The notes under the pieces: model-generated
The model's database searches: none
Told to the model about the DNA's origin: nothing
What the model saw: only the letters and a program-made list of their open reading frames with translations
From: Panicum virgatum
Taxonomy: Eukaryota > Streptophyta > Magnoliopsida > Poales > Poaceae
Length of the DNA stretch: 64,000 nt
Direction: 5' to 3'
Assembly: GCF_016808335.1 (NCBI RefSeq)
Contig: NC_053144.1
Location: 16,848,403 to 16,912,402 of the forward strand
Program-made: the position numbers and the translations under genes
Shown here: one piece after another, positions 32,683 through 50,800 of the stretch
Position numbering within the stretch: position 1 is the stretch's first letter
How the letters are laid out: each line of letters starts with the position of its first letter

Positions 32683-33042
32683 GGCTGATTGGCTGGCTGA
32701 GACGCTCAGTGGCTGGCTTGTCCAGCCAGAGTCGCCTCCGCCGAGAAGCCTTGGTCCGTATTGGGCTGGGCCCCCATTCCTGGCCCATCAACAAGCTAGT
32801 TATTACGGCCCATTCAGGCCCGGCCCTAAAACAAGCTAGTTATTTGGAAGGATGACCTGGCGAGAGGTTCCTCCTTTTTTTTTTTCCATTTTACCCTTTC
32901 CTCCGCGCCGCCACGAGCTGCCCTAAAACCCTACCACCATCCACCACCACCTGCGCCTCCGCAATCCGACCGCGTCGCATCTGTTCTCCTCCTCAAGCCG
33001 CTCCGCCGCTTCACCACGAAACCCTAGGTTCCGGCGCGCGAC
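32683..33042. promoter_or_regulatory. Shared divergent promoter region (helicase / lysyl-tRNA synthetase)
   Basis: Only 360 bp separate the helicase ATG (minus, 32682) and the LysRS ATG (plus, 33043). The stretch has several GGGCC/GGCCC site-II-like motifs (for example TTGGGCTGGGCCC near 32761 and GGCCCATTCAGGCCC near 32807) and a CT-rich, GC-rich leader before LysRS (CCCTAAAACCCTA telo-box-like near 32920). No clear TATA box. Bidirectional use is inferred from spacing. Confidence 0.5.
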
Positions 33043-38664
<5,622 letters not shown>

Positions 38665-41480
38665 TGTCCAGAGCCGAAATGCACAAAAGGGTATGTTTTA
38701 CATTTCTGTAACTTGTCGCTCTCTTTGTTTGCTGTATTGAGACTGCAAATGTGGTCTTCAAGCATTTCTGCACATGTTTTCAAGTTCAAAGAGGCTACCA
38801 CTTTTAAAAACACCTTTTTTGAGGTATAGCTTAGAATCACAGTGATCTCGTGCATCATGGAATAACCCTGAGAAGTAAATAAATAGCATCCTTTATTTTA
38901 TTTATACCTTTCGCCTCGACTTCAAGCAAACCATAAGGGTTGCCTCCTTGCCCTTTGCTGGCTGTGATGATACTCAGAATCAAACGTAGTGAGGAAAATC
39001 ACATTTTGTGGTGCCTTCAAAATGAGAGCACTACAGTTTTCTTAATATTAATTGATGTGTTACTTTTGATTTCAGAGTTACTTTTACACCTGTTCTACCA
39101 CATCATGGATTCGCAGTTACACTGATGACATCATCTGCAGGACGTGTCATCTGCAGTTAAATTCAGCCGGCTGCTTTGCGCCATGACAGAAGGATATATG
39201 GAGGTTTGTGGATCTGTAGGAAACTTAATACATCTTTTTGCCAGTGCGTGTGAGGTTTTTTTTTCAATTTTCATTATTTTGATAAACCATTGTGAAACCT
39301 TGGCTGATGGTTTATTGACCAAAATGTACTCAGCAACTTAAAATGTACTAGCGTTTAAGGAGGATGTGCAAAATACTCTGGGTCTATGCAGAAGCAGAAA
39401 TATGTGCCCGCAAAGCCTACGCGGATTTTTCACTGTAGATGTAAGAAGTAGTGGCGAAGTGATGTTTTGCCTCTGCAGTTCTGTCGCTGCCCGTTACCTG
39501 TGACTTGACTACATAATCCAAAGGTGTAGTACGTATGTCACAATGGCCAGCGCAGATGAAGCGAGCGTGAACGAATAGACAAGAAAAGCTGATCTCAGCG
39601 AGCGTGAAGGAATATACAAGAAAAGCTGAGAGATCAGGAACGATAGAGAAGAAAAGGTGTCCGGCCGTCCATGGCCTCAAGTGAAACTAGAGTGATTTAA
39701 TGAAAACACATTGCTTAGTCTTGACGCAGGATCGTAACGACAAAAGCTGGGGAGTCACTAGTACTCGCTAGCCTGTCGGCGAGATCTTGTGGCTGAAGCT
39801 CCCTGGACCGGCACATCGACAGAGAGGTCGCCATCCGCATCCACTCGATCATCCATGCGACCTTTTTCATCGGTTGTAGCGACACTCATCGAGCGCGGCA
39901 CACGTCCTCTCGCTTGTCGTTACGAGGAGGCGCGCCGGCCGGGACTGGAGCATGATCATTGATTTGCCCGAGCGAGCACTAGCTTGCAACGTGCGTAGTA
40001 GTACACATGCTTTTCCGAACTGCCCAGCTGCATTGCTGTGGCGGCACGCACGTCCCAACCCACCAACCTTCTTTCCTCGTGGGCGTGGGCGTGCCGTGAG
40101 CGCGGTGATCGGACAGGTCGGGTGAGTGGATCGCACTGTGGGGGGTGGGTCTGCGGGTGCCCGGTGACGAACGCGTAGTACGTCCGGCACTCCGGCCGGA
40201 AAAGGGCAGGGAGGAAAACGTGGCCCGCCCCTGACGTACGCGACGGCGCGTCGGGACGCCCCGGGTCAGATCGGATCGGATCGGCTTGGATCCTCTCTTG
40301 CGACTTGCGAGTCGCATGTCGCCCGCATGTGCCACCGCACGCGTCCTGCCACCGCCCGAGCGCCGAACTTGTTAGTCCTGGTGTCCAGCCCGCGCGGCGC
40401 GCGAAAAAGCGCGGTTGCACGAGGGGGTGGCGAGCGGAGCCCGAGCCGAATATGCCCCCGCGCCCGCGCCCGCGCCCGCGCACGGCATCGGCGGCGTCGG
40501 ATATGCGGATCATGCCCCGCGCGGTGCCGCGGCCGCGGCAGGGGAGCGCGCCGCGCGCGTGGCGCGGGAACGAAACGAAAGGTAGCTTGGTGGAAGGGGG
40601 GGAATATGCCGGCGCCGGCCTTCGCGCCGCGCGCGTAACACGGGCGGGGGAGGAGCCGACGCAGATGCCGCGCCGAGATGCGATCCCCGTCTGCTCGGGG
40701 CGAGGCGCACCGTGCGTGGCCTGCGGGTTCGGCGCCGCGCTGGCACCGACAGTCGCTTTCTCTCACGCCACCACACCCCCGCGTCACCCGTTCCGTTCGC
40801 ACCATATATATTAGTACCAATTTTTTTCCTTGAAAAAGGAGCCGAAAGCCAGTTTTTATACCGCGCCCCGTCGCGGTCACGCATGCAATCCTCGACGGCA
40901 ACAACCGGCCGCCAGAATACGAGCGCGCTCGGTCGACGGCGACGCCGGCCTCGGACCAGCCCATTACTTAAGACTAGACGGTTGTTAACCGGCCACCCCA
41001 AAACACAAAGCATGTGTATTTTTTATACAGCAGATCAATTAACTATCAGGCCAGCTCGTGGCTTCGTTGATGAGAACGACGACGACCCCTGCGGTGCGGC
41101 GGGGCCCACCGGGCGAGTAAAAAACCGCAGCGCGTCAAGCAAAACAAAAAAAAAACCCGGCAAACCGCACGCCTATCGCGTGTGGCGCGCGTGATTGGAT
41201 CGGAGTTGGAGCAGCGCTGGGCGTGGAGTTCCCTTTTCTTTTCTTTTTTTTTTGTTCCCTCTCTCTCTGGCGACACGGCAGGACGTGTATCTCCTCCGCG
41301 GCTCCGCAGGCGCATCTTCCTGGAGTCGACAGGAACTGGAGTTGCGCCTGCCCTGGGACACGGGTGTCAGAGGCGGCGACGGCCATAATTGCCATCTGGA
41401 TCGAGAAAAGCTGCTGCCTGGGCGCCTGGGACTGACCGGGGGAGGGAGCGGGGCCTACGCGTACCCGCTTGCACGGAGCC
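38665..41480. other. Intergenic between LysRS and paladin gene
   Basis: AT-rich LysRS 3' flank to about 39400, then mixed sequence, then a GC-rich block (39900-41480) with GC microrepeats such as CGCGCCCGCGCCCGCGCC near 40460. Long open frames on both strands in the GC-rich part overlap each other and show no domain. The final few hundred bases are probably the paladin promoter and 5' leader. Confidence 0.5.
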
Positions 41481-41828
41481 AGCCCGCGAGGGAGAGAGAC
41501 GAGCCTGCGCCGGATGCCTATCCCATCCTCCGCTCCTATAAGGCCCGCCTCCCCGCACCGGCCGCCCCCTTTCGCTTCCGCCCCGCCCCATCCCTTCCCC
41601 CTCCTATTGGCTTCCGCTTCCGCCCCCTCTCGGACCCCATCGTCCTTCTCCTCCTCCTCCTCCCGCGGCCCGCGCTCCCTCCTCCTCCCGCCACCGCCGC
41701 GCCGTCCCGGCCCGCCCAGTCTCCGCGCCGTCGCGTGCGCCAGCGCCCCGCCACGCCGCGGGAGCAGGAGGTGCCGCGCGGGGCCGAGGGGAGCGGGGCT
41801 GGGGGTGTCACCGCTGGCCGCGGCGGGG

Positions 41829-44800
41829 ATGGAGGCCGGGGAGATGGAGGCCGTGCGGGCGGCCGCGGCCGCCGAGCAGGTCATCAGCAGCAGGGGCGGC
41901 TCCGTGCTCGGGAAGAAGACCATCCTCAAGAGCGACCACTTCCCGGGGTGCCAGAACAAGCGGCTCTCCCCGCAAATCGACGGCGCGCCCAATTACCGCC
42001 AGGTTGGTTTGGTTGGTTGGTTCGATTGGGTTTTCCGCTGCTCTCTCGTCTCGTCCCGTCTCGTGCCTTGTCGGCTCCCCCCGTAATCAATCGCGCGTCC
42101 TCTCTCTCTGTCTCTCTGGGTGGATGAGATGGTGGTGGTGGGGTTGAATTAGCAGCCACTCCTCTGTTGCGCGCCGCGGGTGGGTTCTCCAATCTCCCGC
42201 GTCGCCGGCATTCCCCGCGATCGTCTTTCGCACATGCTTCCCTGCCGACTTCAGTGCGCGTGCGTTAACTGCTTCGTTTTCAGGCGTGCTCTTTTTTCAG
42301 TCATAATAATCTGTCTGAGTTTCTAAGCATTCATTCTGATTCGTGTCACATGCTTGCCTGGTTTTGTTACTTACTTTCGTTCTAGACCGCCTTTGCTAAT
42401 TTTAAGTTCCCTTGAAGATTCAGTTGCTTAAAACCACACACTACTTGGCTTGGCATTGCAGTGCTTCATGATGTTAAATTTTGGAGGAAAAAATAACTGC
42501 GTTGTTAACACTATATGGGAACACACATTGTTGGTTTTAAAAAAGTGCCCGAAGTATTTCAGTCACAAGATAATTGGACATTCTGACATTGCATTCATGG
42601 CAGCACAGAAAAATGTACTTTTCTATGCGGACATATGCAGGCACTAAAAAGTTCATTTTCAATTTGGCAAACTACATGCTGCCTTAAAAAAAACTCGACC
42701 AGTGGGGGAACACTGTTGGCTTGAATCATTAGCTTTAGAGTAGTTTCTTATCAATTTGTACTGCTCTAGTTTTGTTTTCCATGGGACCATTCAAATTCAG
42801 TGGTCTGTCTGGTCTTTCCCTGCCATTCTTAAAACCTGTCTGTATCAGTCATTTCTTGATGTTTAACAGAGTAGTTCTTTCAGCAGCTGCTATCATCTCT
42901 TTGTTTTTCAGGCTGGGTCGTTGCGTGTTCATGGTGTTGCAATGCCAACAATGGAAGGGATTGCTAATGTGCTAAATCATATTGGAGCAAAAAAGAAAGG
43001 AAAGCAAACCCGAATTCTATGGCATAGTCTTCGGGAGGAACCAGTAAGAGCACTAATTTATAGACTACAGTACACCAAATTTATGGGTTCAAAACCTTTG
43101 AAGACATATAGAATATCAAGTTGCCACTCTCACTAGTAAAGAGAAGTAGAAAAGCGAGCGCATGTGTTATTTAAGAAAAAAATTGAGAAACCTCCCTCTC
43201 TTCCTCTCTTTAGAAACATGTAATTTTTATTTCAAGTGAATTGAATATATATACCTTTTTACCTCTTAGTGAGCAGTTCTGCATCTCCCTGGAACAGGGT
43301 ATATGTTCTGTCTTTCTGTCTCTCATGGCATGGTATCTAGTAACTTGTGTTTTCTTCACTAATACTATACAGGTTATCTACATCAATGGTCGGCCCTTTG
43401 TTTTGCGGGATGTTGAAAAGCCCTTCTCAAATCTGGAGTACACGGTTAGCTTACATCCCTGACTTACTTAGTGATTTCACTTTTGCATTTTTACTGATTT
43501 TGATAGAATCCACAAAGGTCATAAAGCACAAGCCATTGGTCTTGTTAAACTTACAAAGGGGGAATTATGCTGCTAACACATATTGTTTTATTTAGTAAAA
43601 TTATAATGCAGCAGCATAGTTGCCAATCTTGAGTGATTTTCCTGGAGATCTATTAATTGAGTGCTTATGGCTTAACTTATATCTACGGCATACTTGTTTT
43701 TTCTTAAATTAATTGTCTTTACTTTTGCAATTGTTGTTAAGTCTTGGAAACATATTGACTATGGTATTTAACCTAGAAATATATGCTTTCATTTTTTTCC
43801 TTAACAATTAGTGATCCTGAATCTCTGTTAATATAGGGAATTAACCGAGAGAGAGTGGAGCAAATGGAGTTTCGCCTTAAGGAAGATATTCTTCAGGAAG
43901 CTTCAAGGTACATCACTTGTAAACTTATAAACCAAACTACTTTTTATGTCCATGTGACTATTAAGAGGTGTCTGGTACTGGAATGTTTGATGGCAGATAT
44001 GGGAATAAGATACTAGTCACTGATGAGCTGCCAAGTGGTCAGATGGTGGACCAGTGGGAATCAGTGGTGTCTGATACAGTGAAGACTCCACTTGAGGTAA
44101 TGCCATATTTATGGTTTCATTATTTCCTTACATTTAGTCCTATTCAGAGAAAAACTATTCCTCTGTAGGTCTATGAGGAGCTGCAACATCAAGGGTACCT
44201 TGTTGACTACGAACGTGTTCCAATTACTGATGAAAAAGCACCAAAGGAAGGAGATTTTGACAACCTGGTTAGTTCTATACGTTGCTGTTGAACTTGCTAA
44301 TTGCTCCTGCTAGTATCATCTCACTTCATTTCTGGAAAAATAAGACCTTCACAGGTCTACCTTGTCTGGATCTGTATACGATGAAGCTTTGGGAGAGGGT
44401 TATCGAGCATCGCCTAAGAAGAGTGACAAGTGTGACCCAAAACCAATTTGGGTTCATGCCTGGAAGGTCAACCATGGAGGCGATTTTCTTAATACGACAA
44501 TTGATGGAGAGATATAGGGAATAGAAGAAGGACTTGCACATGGTCTTCATTGACCTTGAGAAGGCATATGACAAAGTACCGAGAAATGTCATGTGGTGGG
44601 CTTTGGAGAAGCACAAAGTCCCAACTAAGTACATTACCCTCATTAAGAATATGTACAAGGATGCGACGACGTTTGTCCGGACATGTGATGGCAACACCAC
44701 TGACTTTCCTATTAACATAGGCCTACACCAGGGGTCAGCATTGAGCCCTTATTTATTTGCTTTAGTGATGGATGAGGTCACAAGGGATATACAAGGCGAG

Positions 44801-47800
44801 ATCCCTTGGTGTATACTCTTTGCTGATGATGTGGTGCTAGTTGACGAGAGTAGGGCAGGAGTTAATAGGAAGTTAGAGCTGTGGAGACGCACGTTAGAGT
44901 CGAAAGGGTTCAGACTTATTAGGACCAAGACCAAGTACATGATGTGCGATTTCAGCGCGACTAGGCATGAGGGGGGAGACGTTAGTCTAGATGGTCAAGT
45001 GGTGGTCCAGAAGGATACTTTTCGGTATTTAGGATCGGTGCTACAAAAGGATGGCGACATTGATGAAGATGTTAGGCATAGAATTTCAGCTGGCTGGTTG
45101 AAACGGCGGCAAGCTTCTGGCATCCTTTGTGACAAGAGGGTGCCACAAAAGCTAAAAGGCAAATTATATAGGACAACAATTCGTCCGGCGATGCTATACG
45201 GTGCTGAATGTTGGCCTACAAAAAGGCGACATGTCCAGCAACTGAGTGTAGCAGAGATGCGGATGTTGCGGTGGTTTTGCGGGCACACAAGGAGGGATAG
45301 AGTCCGGAACGAAGTTATTCGGGATAGGGTCAGAGTGGCACCAATTGAGGAGAAACTTACCCAGCATCGGCTGAGATGGTTTGGACATGTCCAACGAAGG
45401 CCTCCTGAGGCGCCGGTGCGTAATGGGGTTCTTGAGCGGGTCGATAATGTAAAGAGGGGTAGAGGTAGACCTAAACTAACGTGGGATGAGTCGGTTAAGA
45501 GAGACCTTAAGGATTGGAATATCTCTAAAGAGATAGCTTTGGATAGGAGCGCTTGGAGACTAGCTATCAATGTGCCTGAACCTTGAACTTATTTCTTTCG
45601 GGTTTCATCTCTAGCCTACCCCAACTTGATTGGGAAAAAAAGCTATGTTGTTGTTGTTGTAACTTTTCTTTTTAGTTGAAAAAGGTCTGGACTGTTTTGC
45701 CATGCTTCACAGGAAGCGTATCTGGCAGGTTCCAAATGTCTGCAGACAATGAACTATGGCAATTATGAAATATTCAGAAATTGTATAATATCAAAGTTAT
45801 CCTGCTGTAGCAAGTTAATTGTTACATAACGTCGAGTTTCATTGTACTTAACAGGTACGTCGAATCTCTCAAGTTGATTTAGAAACAGAAATTGTGTTTA
45901 ACTGCCAAATGGGGAGGGGACGGACGACTACTGGAATGGTCATAGCTACATTGGTTTATCTAAACCGAATAGGAGCTTCAGGTGAGAACAAAAGTTTACT
46001 TCAGATGCATTAATGGTTCCTTCTGTTATCTGTGTAGAACTAATTGAGAAACAGTAGTATGCCCGCAGACAGTTGTCTTGGGAACTGTTGTGTGGTCTTT
46101 TAGTATTACAAACTGATGGCAACTGATTCTACGTAAGGCACACTGAATCTTGATATATGCTTCTTGCATTTTGTGCTCATAATCATGCATGTACTTGGAT
46201 TTTATAGGTGTGGGGATTTTCTATGTGCTGCAGGTATCCCGAGGACAGGCTCGATTGGGAAGGTCTTCTATGCTGGAAATGATGTAGATGACTATATGCC
46301 TAGCTCAGAGGAAGCAATCCTCAGAGGAGAATATGCTGTCATTAGGAGCTTAGTCCGAGTTCTTGAAGTAATAACCTTTTTTTCTTTTGTTTCCTTAATC
46401 TCTCATTTTCTGAGTCTCGTCATTTTATGATTTGGTATTTTTACAGGGTGGTGTTGAAGGAAAAAGGCAAGTTGACAAAGTTATTGACAAATGTGACTCT
46501 ATGCAGGTATACCATTTTATGTTCTGAATGCTAGCAATTTAATCGGAGCAATTTATCAGTTATTTCCTATTTATGCCTCATTTCTTTGTGAACAGAACCT
46601 AAGAGAAGCTATTGCTACCTACCGCAATAGCATTCTTCGGCAGTCTGATGAGATGAAACGGGAAGCATCACTTTCCTTCTTTGTGGAGTACTTGGAACGT
46701 TATTACTTCCTTATATGCTTTGCTGTCTATGTGCATTCAGTGAGCTCTGCTCACCAAACAAAATTTTCAGTAGAAGTTAGTTTTTCTGATTGGATGAGAG
46801 CAAGGCCTGAACTGTACAGCATTCTTCGAAGGTGAGATATAGCAACTTTACTGTACAAATGTCAGAAGTATACAGCTTGTAAGAATGTATGTAGCCTAAA
46901 CTATGTTTCCTTTCTGAGATTAGTTCTTGAAAATCAACACTTTTTTATTTTGTGATGCTTTACTTGTTGAGTGATAGCTTATTTTGCTCTCACGTTGCCC
47001 ATTCATCCTCTTAGACTTTCCAGTGTGTCAACCAAGTTGTCATGTCTTGAAAGCTCCCTAGTCTCTGCAAGATGCTATATCGATCTTTGGTCAGATTTTA
47101 CTTTTGAATTCTTGATGGCAGTGAGAACTGTTGCAGGCATACACCATTGTGTCTAAAGTTATATGGCTCACACATGAGTGTGATGATCATTAACGCAACA
47201 TAAGAGGCTAATAACAGCGCCGTGGCTCAAGAATTCTTTAGGTCATGGCCAAAATCTGAATAATTACTGCATTTGTCAAAAATCTTAATTTGGAATTGTG
47301 GCTTCAGAGCCAAGAATTCTTATTCTTGTGGACTGTTTTGGAAAAGTGGTAGAATTATTAGATATAAGCAAGACTACCTGCATATCAAACCAATACTGTG
47401 AACTGGACATATAATTTGCACGCACGAAATTCCTAGTCAATCTTTTATAGTTAAGGCAATGTAAAGTCTTCGTGTACTAAAAATATATTAGGTCTTTTTA
47501 TCTATATAGACACTTGCCATTTCTGAACACCATTATTTTCTAAGCCACACAATATGCTCTAGAGAAGGGCAGGCCTGGTGCAGTTGGTTGAGCGCTTGCT
47601 CACCGAAGTGCCAGGTTGTGGGTTCGAGCGGCCTCCCCGCAGTTTACTGTGGGGGTAAGGCTTGCCCGTATATTTCCCTTCCCCAGACCCCACTCGAGTG
47701 GGAGCCTCTGGCACTGGGTCTGCCCTTTTTACACAATATGCTCTAGACATTCATTGTTGAAGAGCTACTCTGCATCTAAGTGCCAGTGTTTACAGAGATA

Positions 47801-50800
47801 TTATTTAAAATATAGGTAATGTTGTGGATATTGAGAGAGCAGATCATACAACATCAGTAGATATGACCCATTGCTCACTTGCACATGACATCTTCATAGC
47901 TTACAAATAATAATTTAGCAGTATCGCTATTCACTTTCATTCATCTATCTGCCTTCTCTCTTTCAACATATTTTAAGTTTATAGAGGTTTCATCGCTTTT
48001 CCCCCATTTGATAAAGGATGTTCTGTGGATATGCCTAGCAAGAATATGTTGAGAGTATACCAAGAATGCATACACATCAGAGATAATATCTCTGAAAATC
48101 CGAGCGGAATCAATGTGTTCCAGTTTCTAGCCTTGCACCAAGGGATGAGTGTATGCTAGTAGTAGAAGCAAGCGGAGATGGACGGAGGTGCTACTTAACA
48201 ATTTCAAGGGCAGGATCACTGTTTCCACTAGTGCAGTATGAAGGACTAGATATGACAGGAATGTTACCTGGACACCCCTGTCAGATTTCATTTTGTTTGA
48301 TTTTTTGCTGAATTGGGCACCCCACACCCGAGTCGAACTCTGATACATACACCTTTGTCCGGTAACACTGCGCACAGCTACTTTTGGCAGTTTTCGTGGT
48401 GTATTTGTGCAGGGTTCACAACTTCTTGCTATAGTCGGCTAGCGACAGTAGGGCACTAAAGTACAAAACCTTAAGGATTGCTTATGTAATTTGCTGGCAT
48501 ATTGATCTCTAGATATTGTCCACTATATAAAGTCCATTGATTCCATTGCTTTCTGTTTAAAGCATGGGAAATGATGCATTGTGATGAAGGTCAACAGTGC
48601 CAGATAGAAAATTTTCTTTCTAATATTACGACCGGTTTTATTTGTTGGAGTATATTGAGCCCATATATAGAGGTCCATCTAGAGGCCCATATATAGGAAC
48701 TATATATCCCACCCTTCTAGGATTTGGAGGAATACAAGCCATTATTCTCTCCTATTCTCTCTTACATGGTATCAGCCTAGCTATTATGGCCGCCGCCGCC
48801 GCCGCCTCCATGGCCGGCCGGCCGCCGGCGCCGCCCCTCCCTTCCCTCTCCTCCTTCCCTCCCCTCTCTTCATTTCCTCTCTGCAGCAGGAGTTTGCTAT
48901 GAAGGATCTGGGTCAGCTCCACCACTTCTTGGGCGTCACTGTTGAGCCTCGCGCGTCTGGCCTTCTCCTTCACCAGCGGCAGTACGCACTTGATATTCTG
49001 GAGCGGGCTGGGATGACTGATTGCAAGCCCTGCTCCACTCCTGTCGACACTCAGGCGAAGCTGTCTGCTGATCTGGGTGATCCGGTGGCTGATCCTACTG
49101 CCTACCGGAGTCTGGCTGGCGCTTTGCAGTACCTCACCTACGCTGTTCAGCAGGTCTGTCTCCATATGCATGATCCCCGGGAGTCGCACCTTGCTGCGCT
49201 GAAGCGTCTCCTCCGGTACGTCCGTGGCACTGTGGACCTCGGCCTGGTGCTTCACCGCTCGTCCTCTGCTGAGCTGGTGGTCTACACCGACGCTGACTGG
49301 GCTGGTTGCCCGGACACTCGTCGCTCCACTTCCGGCTACGCCGTTTTCCTGGGCGACAACCTGGTCTCCTGGTTGTCCAACCGGCAGCCGGTTGTCTCCC
49401 GCTCCAGTGCCGAGGCGGAGTACCGGGCTGTCGCTAACGGCGTGGCGGAGGCGTCCTGGCTACGACAGCTCTTGGCGGAGCTCCACAGCCCGCTCGCCAA
49501 CAGCACGCTCGTCTACTGTGACATCGTCAGCGCCGTGTATCTCTCCACCAACCCCATCCAGCATCAGCGGACGAAGCACGTGGAGATCGACCTACACTTC
49601 GTGCGCGACAGAGTTGCAATCGGCGATGTTTGGGTACTCCATGTCCCGGCTACCTCCCAGTTTGCTGACATCTTCACCAAGGGGCTGCCCTCCTCGATCT
49701 TCTCGGAGTTTCGATCCAGCCTCAACGTAGCTGGTGGCTAGTTGTGGCTGCGGGGGTATTTGCCCTTTGTACTTTCTTCTTGTCCAGTCTTGAACACCGC
49801 TGCGTCGGTAGTTCAGACTGCGGGGGGTGTTAGCTTTCTTGTTGTCCAGTCTTGAACACCGCTGTGCCGGTGGTTCAGACTGCGGGGGGTGTTGGAGTAT
49901 ATTGAGCCCATGTATAGAAGCCCATTTAGAGGCTCATGTATAGGAACTATATATCCCACCCTTTTAGGGTTTGAAGGAATACAAGCCATTATTCTCTCCT
50001 ATTCTCTCTCTTACATTATTCTCTATTCTCAATACATGGTTGTTCGTCATAAAAAGGAAGCTTTTAAGCTTGCCATAATAAAAAACTGTTTGTAATACTA
50101 TCACCTATTCTATTCTCTACTTCCAGCCTCTTGTTCCATGCTCATTCCACATAACAAGCTCATTTCTCCCATTTAAATGTATTCAGGCTACTGAGGAGAG
50201 ATCCAATGGGTGCTCTTGGTTATTCAAGTTCAAAACCCCCTCTTACAAAAATTGTTGAGTCTGCTGATGGGCGTCCACAAGATATGGATGTTGTTGCTGC
50301 CATGAGGAATGGTGAAGTTCTTGGGCGTCAAACTGTTCTGAAAAGTGATCACTGCCCAGGTTGCCACAACCTTAATTTGCCTGAAAGAGTGGAGGGTGCA
50401 CCAAATTTTCGGGAAATCCCAGGATTTCCAGTCTATGGTGTTGCAAATCCTACGGTTGATGGTATTCGAGCTGTTATCCAGCGTATCAGTACAAGCAAAG
50501 GAGGGTGGCCAATACTGTGGCATAATATGAGAGAAGAACCAGTTATCTACATAAATGGAAAACCTTTTGTGCTACGTGAAGTGGAAAGACCTTGCAAGAA
50601 TATGCTGGAGTACACGGTAAACACCATCTTCAGTTTCCTCAATGGATTTTGTGAAAAAGTGTTGGTTGCTTGTAACTTTTTGTGGTAATAAGAACAAGAT
50701 TTTCAATAGTCTATATTGGATGTGCATTTTTATGCTTTTCTCTTGTTATCACAGGATGCGTCAATTTGAAAATTCTTAAGTTGATGTGATAATTTGTACC

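Noticed and set aside
40266..41013. Minus- and plus-strand frames of 160-230 codons
   Set aside because: They overlap one another in a very GC-rich flank, are Arg/Ala/Pro-rich and show no family signature.
41135..42127. Plus-strand 310-codon and minus-strand 285-codon frames over the paladin first exon
   Set aside because: They are alternate frames of the leader and first exon; the paladin frame itself fits the family start and the splice phase.
44282..45586. Reverse transcriptase frame as part of the paladin protein
   Set aside because: It lies wholly inside an intron between exons whose phases match without it, and ends with an RTE tail.
47575..47640. tRNA gene suggested by A and B box sequences
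   Set aside because: The boxes belong to an Au SINE with a 17-bp duplication; no cloverleaf acceptor stem is formed.
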